Part shown: piece after piece, positions 15,843-24,279 of the stretch
Position numbering within the stretch: position 1 is the stretch's first letter
Layout: the number at the start of each line of letters is the position of its first letter
Source: Acidimicrobiia bacterium
GTDB taxonomy: Bacteria > Actinomycetota > Acidimicrobiia > Spongiisociales > UBA11373
DNA length: 64,000 bases
Direction of reading: 5' to 3'
Assembly: GCA_030584185.1 (NCBI GenBank)
Contig: CP129495.1
Span: forward strand, 951,608-1,015,607
Translations under genes and position numbers: made by a program
Notes under the pieces: model-generated
Told to the model about the DNA's origin: nothing
Database searches by the model: none
Seen by the model: the letters and a program-made list of their open reading frames with translations, nothing else

Positions 15843-16357
15843 GTCGACGAATCTAGCGAGGATCCGCCCCCGTCCGGCGACCACCACTCCCCGGGCACCC
15901 GTCGGCACTCCTGGGCGGCGACCCCATCGAGCAGGGTACCGACGGGCCCATGGCCCGGGATCTGTGCCTCGGGCCACACCTCGGCCAGCGGGGCCAGCAC
16001 GAAACGGCGTTCGCCGAGCCTGGGATGGGGAACACGCAGGCCCGGAACGTCGATGGCGGCGTCGCCGTAGAGGAGCAGGTCGAGGTCCAGCGACCGCGGC
16101 CCCCATCGCTCACGCCGCACCCGCCCGGCGGCGACCTCGATCCCCAGGCAGGCCTCCAGCAGTGGTCGCGGCCCCCGCACGGTGTCGAGCAGGACCACCG
16201 CATTCAGATACTCCCCCTGCGGCACCGGGCCCACCGGGGCGGTCTCCCACAGCGACGACACCGCCTCGATCCGGCCCAGCGTGGCGAGGGCGTCGACGGC
16301 GCCGATCAGGTGGCCCCTCCGAGCGCCGAGGTTCGAGCCGAGGCCGATGGCGACCAG
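15839..16357 (-). CDS. folK: 2-amino-4-hydroxy-6-hydroxymethyldihydropteridine pyrophosphokinase
   Basis: FolK transfers pyrophosphate from ATP to hydroxymethyl-dihydropterin, the step before FolP. Motifs: GLGSNLGARRG at the N-terminus, ETAPVGPVPQGEYLNAVV, RRERWGPRSLDLDLLLYG and PHPRLGERRFVLAPL. The conserved first strand and GSNLG have no ATG, GTG or TTG before them; the frame is closed by a stop 21 nt further up. The best start is CTG at 16357, with GGGAG about 8 nt upstream. A GTG at 16261 would delete the first 32 residues and the GSNLG motif. It follows the pseudophosphatase gene by 4 nt. Confidence 0.9.
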   Translation of the reverse strand: MVAIGLGSNLGARRGHLIGAVDALATLGRIEAVSSLWETAPVGPVPQGEYLNAVVLLDTVRGPRPLLEACLGIEVAAGRVRRERWGPRSLDLDLLLYGDAAIDVPGLRVPHPRLGERRFVLAPLAEVWPEAQIPGHGPVGTLLDGVAAQECRRVPGEWWSPDGGGSSLDSST

Positions 16358-16361
16358 CGAC

Positions 16362-16844
16362 TCAGGCTCCCGTCGTCATCGGGATGATCGCCCTCGCCTC
16401 CGGGCCCAGCGGTCGCTTCAGGATCTCCTGGATGAGCACGGTGGCGGCTATGGGGTCGGCCACCTTGCCGGAGTGGACCAGGAAACCGGCAAGCACCCCG
16501 GCGAGGGTGTCGTCGACGATGTCGCGGTGCAACAGCAGCACCCGATGCGGATCGGACAGCAGCGAGGACATGGTTGCCAGCACGCGCAGCACTCCGGCCG
16601 GCGTGAGCTCCACCAACGGCTCGTTGACCGCCACCATGCCCGCCTCCTCGTAGGCGGCGATGTTCTGGTTGCCCTCGAGCAGGGTGAGCACTGCGTTCAC
16701 CCCGGTGGCCCGCAGCCAGGCGATCTCCTCTTCGCGACGCACCCGGCGATGCTGGAAGCCGTAGCCTCCGATCCTCTCGGAGACGGCCAGGCGGCGGGCG
16801 ATCACCCAGGTGAATTCGCGGGGTTCGAGCCCGGTCGTCATCAT
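16362..16844 (-). CDS. Dual-specificity phosphatase-like protein without catalytic cysteine
   Basis: A 160-aa protein whose layout follows small dual-specificity phosphatases: EFTWVIARRLAVSER, then a helix and strand (EEEIAWLRATGVNAVLTLLE), then EAGMVAVNEPLVELTP, then a VLLLHRDIVDDTLAGVLAG loop. In an active enzyme that last loop reads HCxxGxxR; here Cys is Arg and the P-loop arginine and glycines are gone. It is therefore probably a pseudophosphatase that binds rather than cleaves. It occupies the place of folB between folP and folK (4-nt overlap with folP). No folB or folE is in the window. Confidence 0.7.
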   Translation of the reverse strand: MMTTGLEPREFTWVIARRLAVSERIGGYGFQHRRVRREEEIAWLRATGVNAVLTLLEGNQNIAAYEEAGMVAVNEPLVELTPAGVLRVLATMSSLLSDPHRVLLLHRDIVDDTLAGVLAGFLVHSGKVADPIAATVLIQEILKRPLGPEARAIIPMTTGA

Positions 16845-17668
16845 TTGGCGCCCCTGACGATAGCGTCGGCCACCCGGGCCGCACGGAGCCCGCCGAGTGT
16901 GTCATGGACCCTGATCATCGTGGCCCCGGAGGCGATAGCCATGGTGTGGGCGGCCACCGTGGCCGGGTCGCGCTCCCGTGGAGGCACACCGCCGATCACC
17001 CGATCGATGAACGACTTCCTCGAGGCCCCGACCAGAACCGGGTGTCCGGAGTCCGCCAGGGCGGCGACACCGTTGGTGAGAAGCACCAGGTTGTGCTCCA
17101 GGTCCTTCCCGAATCCGATCCCCGGATCGAGACAGATGGCGGCCTCGGCGACCCCGGCAGCAATCGCCGCACCGGCCCGTCGCAACAGGTCGGCTCGGAC
17201 CTCCTCCACAACGTCGTCGTAGCGGGGCTCGGACTGCATGGTGCGCGGCGTTCCCCTCATGTGCATCAGGATCAGGCCCGCCCCGGCGCCGGCCACGATC
17301 TCCGCCATGGCCGGATCGCCCAGGGCGGTGACGTCGTTGATCACCGCCGCCCCGGCTTCGAGCGCCGCGGCGGCCACCTCCGCCTTGGAGGTGTCCACCG
17401 AGACCACCACACCGGCGGAGGCCAGGGCGGTCACGACCGGGAGGACCCGCCTCGCCTCCTCGTCGGCGTCGACCCCCTCCGCTCCGGGACGGGTGCTCTC
17501 ACCGCCCACGTCCACCATGTCCACCCCCTGAGACCACATCTCCAAGCCGCGACGAACCGCAGCCTCGGGGTCGAAGTGGTCTCCGCCGTCGGAGAAGGAG
17601 TCGGGGGTCACGTTGACCACCCCCATGACCAGCGTGTGGTCGGCGTTGCCGAGAACGCCGCCGCCCAC
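16841..17668 (-). CDS. folP: Dihydropteroate synthase
   Basis: FolP condenses p-aminobenzoate with the pterin pyrophosphate made by FolK. The TIM-barrel motifs are complete: VMGVVNVTPDSFSDGG, DVGGESTRPGAE, INDVTALGDP, DPGIGFGKDLEHN, GASRKSFI and RVHDTLG near the end. The exact start is unclear: GTG at 17668 gives 275 aa and keeps the first strand; an ATG at 17627 would cut it, and there is no good ribosome site for either. It lies 35 nt after ftsH and overlaps the next gene by 3 nt (TGA within ATGATG). Confidence 0.93.
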   Translation of the reverse strand: MGGGVLGNADHTLVMGVVNVTPDSFSDGGDHFDPEAAVRRGLEMWSQGVDMVDVGGESTRPGAEGVDADEEARRVLPVVTALASAGVVVSVDTSKAEVAAAALEAGAAVINDVTALGDPAMAEIVAGAGAGLILMHMRGTPRTMQSEPRYDDVVEEVRADLLRRAGAAIAAGVAEAAICLDPGIGFGKDLEHNLVLLTNGVAALADSGHPVLVGASRKSFIDRVIGGVPPRERDPATVAAHTMAIASGATMIRVHDTLGGLRAARVADAIVRGAK

Positions 17669-17703
17669 CTCCCAGCGAACCGGCCGAAAGACGAAGGAGA
17701 AGG

Positions 17704-19614
17704 TCAGGATCTCCCGATCTCGTCGGTGGAGGCCATCAGGGCGGCGACACCCGACTCGGCGGTCACCCCTTCGGGAGCCTGGATGCGCATCTTCCCGTTG
17801 GAGGCGTGCTCCCACTTGGGTACGTCGTGGAGCACCTCGGCGACCTCGGCGGCATCGAGCGTCTCGCGTTCGATCAGGGCCTCGGCCAGGCGGTCCAGCG
17901 CCTGGCGATGGGTGGTGAGGATGGTGTGGGCCTCGTCGTGGGCCTGGCTGATCAGGTTGCGGATCTCCTCGTCGATCAGTGTGGCCACCTCTGCCGAGTA
18001 CTCCTGGTGACGGGCGTAGTCGCGGCCCAGGAACACCTCGGCATCCGGACTGCCGTAGGTCATCGGCCCCACACGATCGCTCATGCCGTACTCCATCACC
18101 ATCCGCCGGGCCAGCGTCGTCGCCTGCTCGATGTCGTTGGCGGCGCCGGTGGTGGGATCGATGAACACCAGCTCTTCGGCGGAGCGTCCCCCGAGCATCA
18201 TCGCCAGCTTGTCGACCATCTCGCTGCGCCGCATGTAGTTTCGGTCCTCGTGGGGCACGGCCATCGTGTAGCCGCCGGCGCGGCCACGGGGGATGATCGT
18301 CACCTTGTGAATCGGATCGGTGTTGGGCAGGGCGAAGCCGACCAGGGCGTGCCCGCCCTCGTGGTAGGCGGTGATCCGCTTGTCCTCTTCGGTCATGACC
18401 CGGCTGCGCCTCTCCGGCCCGGCGATCACCCGATCCACCGCCTCGTCGAGTTCGGCCATCCCGATCGTGTCGCGATTCCGCCGGGCGGCGAGCAGGGCGG
18501 CCTCGTTGATGGTGTTGGCCAGGTCGGCGCCGGTGAACCCGGGGGTGGACCGGGCCAGGGAGTCGAGGTCGAGATCGTCGGCGAGCGGCTTGCCGCGAGC
18601 GTGGACGTCGAGGATGGCGCGCCGACCCTTGATGTCGGGTCGATCGACGACGATCTGCCGATCGAACCGGCCGGGGCGGAGCAGGGCGGGATCCAGGATG
18701 TCGGGCCGGTTGGTGGCGGCGATCAGGATCACGCCTGTCTTGACGTCGAACCCGTCCATCTCGACCAGGAGCTGGTTGAGGGTCTGCTCTCGCTCGTCGT
18801 GGCCGCCGCCGAGGCCGGCGCCGCGATGCCGGCCCACCGCATCGATCTCGTCCACGAAGATGATCGCCGGAGCCTGCGCCTTGGCCTGCTCGAAGAGGTC
18901 GCGCACCCGGCTGGCGCCGACGCCGACGAACATCTCCACGAAGTCGGACCCGGAGATGGAGAAGAACGGCACGCCCGCCTCGCCGGCCACGGCCCTGGCG
19001 AGCAGGGTCTTGCCGGTCCCGGGGGGCCCGTAGAGAAGCACACCCTTGGGGATCTTGGCCCCCATCGCCCGGAACTTCTGCGGCTTGGCGAGGAAATCCT
19101 TGATCTCCTGGAGCTCCTCGACCGCCTCCTCGGCCCCGGCGACATCCTTGAAGGTCACCTTGGGCATGTCCCGGCTCACCTGCTTGGCCTTGGCCTTGCC
19201 GAAGGCCATGACGCGGTTCCCGCCGCCCTGCATCTGCATCAGGATGAAGATGAACACCCCGAAGATGAGCAGGTAGGGCAGGATCGTCCCCAGGAACCAC
19301 TCCAACATCCCCGGGTTCTCCGCCTCCGACTCGACCTTGATCCCGTTCTCCAGCAGCAGGGCGGTGAGGTCGCCCTCGTACCCGTCGGGGAACCCGGTCT
19401 CGAAGGAGGTGCCGTCGGTGAGGGTGCCCTCGGCGACGTTCGACTTCTGCTTGATCACCACCTCGGCGACCTCGCCGGAGACCACCTTGGACGTGAACTG
19501 GTCGAGGGACAGCTCCTCGGGGGCGGTGGCCGAGGACACGAAGGTGTTCACCAGCATGATGGCGACGGTGATCACGAGGAGGTAGACCAGGGCGGTCCTC
19601 ACCGTGCGGCTCAA
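17704..19614 (-). CDS. ftsH: ATP-dependent zinc metalloprotease FtsH
   Basis: A 636-aa membrane-bound AAA+ protease for quality control of membrane and regulatory proteins. Two membrane helices (about 7-29 and 107-127) enclose a periplasmic domain; then follow Walker A GPPGTGKT, Walker B IIFVDEID, the second region of homology ([17 protein letters not shown]) and the zinc site HEGGH. Length is normal. It sits between hpt and folP, as in other Actinomycetota. The start at 19614 opens directly on a typical N-terminal anchor. Confidence 0.97.
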   Translation of the reverse strand: MSRTVRTALVYLLVITVAIMLVNTFVSSATAPEELSLDQFTSKVVSGEVAEVVIKQKSNVAEGTLTDGTSFETGFPDGYEGDLTALLLENGIKVESEAENPGMLEWFLGTILPYLLIFGVFIFILMQMQGGGNRVMAFGKAKAKQVSRDMPKVTFKDVAGAEEAVEELQEIKDFLAKPQKFRAMGAKIPKGVLLYGPPGTGKTLLARAVAGEAGVPFFSISGSDFVEMFVGVGASRVRDLFEQAKAQAPAIIFVDEIDAVGRHRGAGLGGGHDEREQTLNQLLVEMDGFDVKTGVILIAATNRPDILDPALLRPGRFDRQIVVDRPDIKGRRAILDVHARGKPLADDLDLDSLARSTPGFTGADLANTINEAALLAARRNRDTIGMAELDEAVDRVIAGPERRSRVMTEEDKRITAYHEGGHALVGFALPNTDPIHKVTIIPRGRAGGYTMAVPHEDRNYMRRSEMVDKLAMMLGGRSAEELVFIDPTTGAANDIEQATTLARRMVMEYGMSDRVGPMTYGSPDAEVFLGRDYARHQEYSAEVATLIDEEIRNLISQAHDEAHTILTTHRQALDRLAEALIERETLDAAEVAEVLHDVPKWEHASNGKMRIQAPEGVTAESGVAALMASTDEIGRS

Positions 19615-19707
19615 GGCGCGTCACCTCCGGCCCCGGGCGGGGCGATCGACAGGGTCCACATGCTATCCCGGCGGGGGGCCTAGATCGGAGACCGCCCCCC
19701 GAGGCGG

Positions 19708-20238
19708 TCAGGGGGCGCCGTCGTCGACCATCAACGCCACATGCGGCAGGTTGCGCATCTTCCCGTACAGGTCGAGCCCGTAACCGATGACGAAATCGGC
19801 GGGGATCTCGAACCCGACATAGCGCACGTCGAGGGGCACCCGCTGGATGCCCGTCTTCAGCAGGAGGGTGGCGATCTCGACGGATGCCGGCTCTCGCACC
19901 TCGAGATTCCGGCGCAGGTAGTCCAGGGTGAGGCCGGAGTCGATGATGTCCTCGACGATGAGAACGTGGCGTCCGGCGATCTCGGCGTCCAGATCCTTGA
20001 GGATGCGCACCACCCCCGAGGTGGTCGTGGCATGCCCGTAGGACGAGACCGCCATGAAGTCGATGTCGAGCGGAAGGCGGATCTGCCGGGCGAGGTCGGC
20101 CACGATCATGAAGGCCCCCTTGAGGACCGCCACCAGGAGCAGATCCCGTCCGGCGTAGTCGGCGGTGATCTGCTCGCCCATCTCGGCCACCCTGCTGGCG
20201 ATCCGCTGCTCGTCGAGCAGCACCGGGCCCACCCTCAT
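19708..20238 (-). CDS. hpt: Hypoxanthine phosphoribosyltransferase
   Basis: A 176-aa purine salvage enzyme that makes IMP/GMP from hypoxanthine/guanine and PRPP. The PRPP-binding motif is VLIVEDIIDSGLTL; AVLKGAFM and DFMAVSSYG are the other active-site loops. The ATG at 20238 has GGAGAGAGG directly upstream and overlaps the tilS stop by 4 nt. Linkage hpt-tilS-ftsH is widespread in bacteria. Confidence 0.95.
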   Translation of the reverse strand: MRVGPVLLDEQRIASRVAEMGEQITADYAGRDLLLVAVLKGAFMIVADLARQIRLPLDIDFMAVSSYGHATTTSGVVRILKDLDAEIAGRHVLIVEDIIDSGLTLDYLRRNLEVREPASVEIATLLLKTGIQRVPLDVRYVGFEIPADFVIGYGLDLYGKMRNLPHVALMVDDGAP

Positions 20239-21482
20239 CCTCTCTCCTTCTTCGCCCGCATCATGACCCTTCTTCCGCCGTCGCTTGAAACCCGGACCCC
20301 GACCACCCAGGCGATTCTCCCAGACTCCTCCACGACCGGCCATCGGCTCCGCAGCCGGGGCGGCACCCCGGCCTCCCGCAGGGCTTCGACGACCGACTTG
20401 TGCCCCCCGACGATCGCCACCCGGTCGCCGGGCCGGGATGCCCGGATGGTGATCGGTCCCGAGACCGGCACCGCCACCCCTCCCGAGCCCGTCTCCACGG
20501 TCCATGGGCCGAAGCGGGCCACACCGGGAACCGGCAACGACACCGGTCCCGGCGGATCGGGAGGCGGGCCTGCCAGCGCCACGAACGGGCCCTCCCGGCG
20601 GACCGAGAGCCCGCCGGGAACCTCGCCTCCCGGATCCCCGGCAGCCACCGCCAGCACCGTCTCCACGGCCCGAGCCACACCGCCGTGTGGGCCGGCGAGC
20701 AGCCGCAGGGCGCGACGCACCACCCGCGATGCGATGGGGCCCGGGAGCAGCGACAGGGCGGATGCCGGGATCAGGACCGCCTCCTCGTCCCGGCGCAGGG
20801 GCACGGCGGCGGCACGGGCGTCGATGAGGGCGTCGTCGGCGGCAAGCAGGGCGCCGGTTCGCATCAGGGCCTGGCGAAGGCGCCGGTTGTAGGCCTCCTC
20901 CAGCATCGGAATCGTCTCCAACCGGAGCCGGTTGCGGCGGATCCCCATGTCGAGGTTCATCGGGTCGTCGACGAAGGGCAGCCCCAGGGCCTCGACGGCC
21001 GCCCGCACCTCGGCACGGCCGAGAGCGAGCATCGGACGGACGAAGCGGCCCCTTCGCACCGGGACCCCGGCCAGCCCGGCGGAGCCGGCGCCCCTCAGCA
21101 GATTGCCGAGGACGGTCTCCGCCTGATCGTCGCCGGTGTGCCCGGTCAGGATCCACTCGTCGGAGGCGGCATCGATTTCCAGGGCCTCCAGACGCACTCG
21201 ACGCAGGTCCGACTCGGTGGGGGACGCCGGACCGGCGGGGATCACGGCATGCTCCAGCCCGAGGTGTGCTGCGGCCTTGACGGCCGCCTCGACCAGCGAT
21301 GCCGATGCGGGCAGGCGGTGATCGACGGTGACCGCCCGCACAGGAGGTCGCTCCGCGACCGCCCAGGCCAGGAACACGCTGTCGGCTCCGCCGCTGAGCG
21401 CCACGATGGATGGCCCGGGAGGCACCTGGCGGAGCACCAGGTCCCGCAGGGCGAAGGGGGTCAAGCCACCCGAGCCAGCCAT
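20235..21482 (-). CDS. tilS: tRNA(Ile)-lysidine synthetase
   Basis: TilS puts lysidine at C34 of the CAU-anticodon tRNA-Ile so that it reads AUA. The PP-loop motif SGGADS is at about residue 30, followed by GHTGDDQAETVLGNLLRG, the substrate-binding helices, and a C-terminal domain with RPGDRV. 415 aa from the ATG at 21482; a longer frame to 21536 adds a low-complexity stretch and is not favoured. The start overlaps the metalloprotease gene by 22 nt. Confidence 0.93.
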   Translation of the reverse strand: MAGSGGLTPFALRDLVLRQVPPGPSIVALSGGADSVFLAWAVAERPPVRAVTVDHRLPASASLVEAAVKAAAHLGLEHAVIPAGPASPTESDLRRVRLEALEIDAASDEWILTGHTGDDQAETVLGNLLRGAGSAGLAGVPVRRGRFVRPMLALGRAEVRAAVEALGLPFVDDPMNLDMGIRRNRLRLETIPMLEEAYNRRLRQALMRTGALLAADDALIDARAAAVPLRRDEEAVLIPASALSLLPGPIASRVVRRALRLLAGPHGGVARAVETVLAVAAGDPGGEVPGGLSVRREGPFVALAGPPPDPPGPVSLPVPGVARFGPWTVETGSGGVAVPVSGPITIRASRPGDRVAIVGGHKSVVEALREAGVPPRLRSRWPVVEESGRIAWVVGVRVSSDGGRRVMMRAKKERG

Positions 21483-22498
21483 CGCTCCGGGTTCCGGACC
21501 TCGTCGAGCGTGGGCAATGCCTCGGGGCCGCTCCAAACGGCGTCGAGGGCGCCGAAGCCGGCCTTTCGCTCCACCCCCAGGATGAAGCGCTCCCCCAGCT
21601 CGTACTGCTTCATCTTCATCTCCAGCCCGGTCAGCCGGAAGAAGGCGGCGGTCCTCGGGTCGTTGCGGCGCTGCTTGAGGACGCGCGACATGCGGTCGAG
21701 CCCCACCAGCTCCCGGGCGCCGATCCGGTCCATGACGACATGGCCATGGCCTTCGAGAAGCGACATCAGGGCCTGCACCTGGTCGATGAGAAGACGCTGC
21801 CCAGGGGATGCCAGCAGGCCCATCAGCCCCGTCTCGCCGACGACGGGCCTCCCCTCGCGCCCCGCACGACGCATCTCGTCACGGAGCCGCTGCATGCGGC
21901 CTTCCTCCGGTTCGGCGGACTCCACGAGTCCCTCCACGAGCGACAGGAAGTGCTGGCGAAGCCAGGGAACGCCGGTGAATTGGAGCCGGTGGGTGCACTC
22001 GTGGAGCACCACCCAGAACCGGAACTCCTCGGGACGGAACTCGTGCTGCCGCTCCATGTGCAGCAGGTTGGCCCCCACGAGGAGGATGACGTCGCCCGAC
22101 TCCTCACCCTCAACCGGGACGACCAACTCGTACTGCCCGAGGACCCGCTTGGCCAGGACCCCCACCAGGGCGCCCACCTCGGCCCCGAGCAGGCGTCCGG
22201 CGAGCCGGGCCCCGATGCCGCGCCGGCCGGGTGACGCCAGCTTGCTCTCGGCGGGACCGAGCAGCCGTCCGAAGGAAGCCAGGTTCGCCTCAGCCCACTC
22301 AGCCCGTGTCACCAGGCGGACGGCGGGGTCGCCGGCCCAGTCGAGTCCGGTCTCGGCGGAGGTGAGGGCGGCCGCCCGTTCCACCAACTCGGGAGCGCGA
22401 CGATCCAATGCCGCGAAGTGATAGGTGCCCTCCAGGGGATGGTCGCCGGCCAGCCGCCGGGCGACCCGGGCGGCCAGCGGCCAATCGACGGCGCTCAC
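21461..22498 (-). CDS. Zincin-like metalloprotease (DUF2342 / F420-associated family)
   Basis: A 345-aa member of a family found almost only in Actinomycetota and named for its association with F420-containing genomes. The zinc motif is HECTH in VVLHECTHRLQFTGVPWL; VTRAEWAEANLASFGRLL is the typical N-terminal block. The role is unknown. It lies directly upstream of tilS, as in M. tuberculosis (Rv3626c), and overlaps the preceding small gene by 4 nt. Confidence 0.88.
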   Translation of the reverse strand: MSAVDWPLAARVARRLAGDHPLEGTYHFAALDRRAPELVERAAALTSAETGLDWAGDPAVRLVTRAEWAEANLASFGRLLGPAESKLASPGRRGIGARLAGRLLGAEVGALVGVLAKRVLGQYELVVPVEGEESGDVILLVGANLLHMERQHEFRPEEFRFWVVLHECTHRLQFTGVPWLRQHFLSLVEGLVESAEPEEGRMQRLRDEMRRAGREGRPVVGETGLMGLLASPGQRLLIDQVQALMSLLEGHGHVVMDRIGARELVGLDRMSRVLKQRRNDPRTAAFFRLTGLEMKMKQYELGERFILGVERKAGFGALDAVWSGPEALPTLDEVRNPERWLARVA

Positions 22499-22755
22499 CG
22501 CACGACGCGGTAACGGCCCCGCACGCGTACCCCGTACCCGACGACTACCCCGGCGACCACGAGGCCGCTCACGAGGAGAACGGTGGGGATGAGGAAACGA
22601 AAGGTCCAGTCGGCTTCGCTCGGAGGCGGCGCACCCTCGTCCACCACCACCGCCGGCCCGTCACCCGGCGGGACCGTCTCCTGGGCGAGTGCGGGTGCCA
22701 TCGCCAGAGTGAGGAGTAGTGAGATCAGAGCCAGGAGACGGATGAGCCGTGACAT
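22495..22755 (-). CDS. Small secreted-anchored membrane protein
   Basis: An 86-aa protein: signal peptide (MSRLIRLLALISLLLTLAMAPALA), a short acidic, proline-rich outside segment, one membrane helix (FLIPTVLLVSGLVVAGVVVGYGV) and a basic tail. No family recognised. It is the first gene of the metalloprotease-tilS-hpt run, joined by an ATGA overlap. Confidence 0.7.
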   Translation of the reverse strand: MSRLIRLLALISLLLTLAMAPALAQETVPPGDGPAVVVDEGAPPPSEADWTFRFLIPTVLLVSGLVVAGVVVGYGVRVRGRYRVVR

Positions 22756-22830
22756 CGGCGTCAGGATACCCCGGCCGACGGGAACCGCCGCTCGCTCGGG
22801 TCGGGGCTCAACGGCCGTCTCGGGCCAGGC

Positions 22831-23022
22831 TCAGGACTCGGGAACGACCCGACCCCGCAGTCGGGGGAACCGCGTCGGAGCGTGGGCGTAACAGAAGGTC
22901 CTCTTGTTGTAGCGCGAGAGCAGGGTCTCACAGCCCTCGTGGAGGCAGACGCGCCCCTCGTCGAGCTGCTTCGGCGCCCTGGTCCTCGCCTGGACTCGAT
23001 TCCCCTTGATTATCTCCGACAT
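22831..23022 (-). CDS. Zinc-binding microprotein of the sigR operon
   Basis: A 63-aa basic protein with one metal-binding pattern, C-x4-C-x12-C-x2-H (from CLHEGC to CYAH). The ATG at 23022 has GGGGTGAG upstream and begins 4 nt after the anti-sigma stop, so it is the third gene of the sigma/anti-sigma transcript. Its cysteine/histidine site could make it a redox- or zinc-responsive partner of the pair; that is inference from position. Confidence 0.75.
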   Translation of the reverse strand: MSEIIKGNRVQARTRAPKQLDEGRVCLHEGCETLLSRYNKRTFCYAHAPTRFPRLRGRVVPES

Positions 23023-23026
23023 GGTC

Positions 23027-23266
23027 TCACCCCTCGGTCCCGTCGTCTTGTATCCGAAGAAACGCCCGAAGGCGCTGCTCCAGTTCCCGGGGGATCTCTT
23101 CCCGGCACCCTTCGGCGACACGCACCTTGAGCTTACGCTCGAACACGAACCCATGCTCACATGGCGGGCATGCCCGCAGGTGACGCCTGATCTTCCAACG
23201 ACGGTAGATAGACGTCTCGCCGTCGAGGAAAGTGTAGAGATGGGCCTTGGCTTCGCCGCAATTCAT
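23027..23266 (-). CDS. rsrA: RsrA-type zinc anti-sigma factor
   Basis: A 79-aa ZAS-family anti-sigma factor. The signature HxxxCxxC is present as HLRACPPC, with an upstream cysteine in MNCGEAK that matches the redox-active thiol of RsrA/RshA. Oxidation forms a disulfide, releases zinc and frees the sigma factor. Overlaps the sigma gene by 4 nt, the usual arrangement. Confidence 0.9.
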   Translation of the reverse strand: MNCGEAKAHLYTFLDGETSIYRRWKIRRHLRACPPCEHGFVFERKLKVRVAEGCREEIPRELEQRLRAFLRIQDDGTEG

Positions 23267-23829
23267 GTGCCGGTGCCCTCACGTTGGCTGGCGAACTTCC
23301 ACAACGCCACCTGCAGGGCTTTTCTTCCGCGGTGCAGGCGCGACATCACGGTACCGATCGGAACGCCCATGATCTCGGCGATCTCCCTGTAGGAGAAGCC
23401 GTCGACGTCGGCTAGCAGCACGGGGATGCGGAAGTTCTCGGGCAGATCCTCGACGGCGGCCTTGATGTCCTCGTCGACGATCCGTTCCAGCGCTTCGTCC
23501 TCGGCCGAGCGGCTGGCGCCACCGGTGCTCCCCTCCTGCCCGAGCCGCTTGAACAGGTAGAGGTCCTCCAGCTCGCCCAGCTCCACCTCGTCCGGACGGC
23601 GAGCCGCCCTCCGGTACCGGTTGATGAAGGTGTTGGTCAGGATCCGGTACAGCCATGCCTTCAGGTTGGTGCCCGCCTCGAAGGTGTGATACCCGCGAAA
23701 GGCTTTGAGGAGAGCCTCCTGGAGCACGTCTTCGGCATCGGTGGGATTGCGCGTCATTCGCACCGCCGCCGTGTACAGCTGCGGCAGGTACTCCATGACG
23801 TCGTCTTCGAACTTGGCCCTGTCGGCCAT
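23263..23829 (-). CDS. sigR: ECF sigma factor, SigR/SigH (RpoE) type
   Basis: A 188-aa sigma-70 family factor of the group that governs thiol-oxidative stress in Actinomycetota. Region 2 contains [17 protein letters not shown] and [17 protein letters not shown]; region 4 has [28 protein letters not shown]. The ATG at 23829 follows GAGGAGCCCG; a longer frame to 23886 would run into the tRNA gene. Downstream rsrA supports the assignment. A SigR-type promoter precedes msrA at 62501. Confidence 0.92.
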   Translation of the reverse strand: MADRAKFEDDVMEYLPQLYTAAVRMTRNPTDAEDVLQEALLKAFRGYHTFEAGTNLKAWLYRILTNTFINRYRRAARRPDEVELGELEDLYLFKRLGQEGSTGGASRSAEDEALERIVDEDIKAAVEDLPENFRIPVLLADVDGFSYREIAEIMGVPIGTVMSRLHRGRKALQVALWKFASQREGTGT

Positions 23830-23850
23830 CGGGCTCCTCGGTGGCCTCGG

Positions 23851-23922
23851 AGCCGGAGCGGGGATTTGAACCCCGGACCTGCTCATTACGAGTGAGCTGC
23901 TCTACCCCTGAGCTACTCCGGC
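23851..23922 (-). tRNA. tRNA-Thr (anticodon CGT)
   Basis: A full cloverleaf: acceptor GCCGGAG/CTCCGGC, D-stem GCTC, anticodon loop CTCGTAA with CGT, T-loop TTCAAAT with stem CGGGG/CCCCG, discriminator T, no encoded CCA. It reads ACG codons. Its 3' end is only 21 nt before the sigR start codon on the same strand. Confidence 0.97.
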
Positions 23923-24279
23923 GTGGCGGCAAAGGGTAACCGATGACAGGCATCGGGCAGGCACGATGGGCGTCGAGCAACCGCCCTCGACCGGGCAGCA
24001 TCCGAACCCCTCGACCCCCGCCACGAATGAGCAAGTCGACCGCTTCGGCATCGCCTGGCTCACCGCCTGCCGCAGCGCAACACCACCCGACCCTCGACCA
24101 GGCATACGTCGCACCCATCGACCCCCTTCGAGACTTCGACGCGTCCAACCACTCGGTCGATCCGCCCAGACACTCTGGAGCAGGAGATTCGCGCTCAGTC
24201 CCATCCTGCACCTGTGAGGACGAAGAGGATTCCAGTTCGCTGGTACGAACGGTGACTTTGGAGTCGAAGCCGCTCGGCT
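23923..24279. other. Gene-free stretch between the ABC permease and tRNA-Thr
   Basis: No supported gene on either strand; the open frames here lack ribosome sites and family features. It must contain the promoter for the tRNA-sigR transcript on the minus strand, but I could not assign boxes with confidence. Confidence 0.5.

Noticed and set aside
17806-19683. A 625-codon plus-strand frame opposite ftsH
   Set aside because: Fully antisense to a confidently identified gene and without conserved features.
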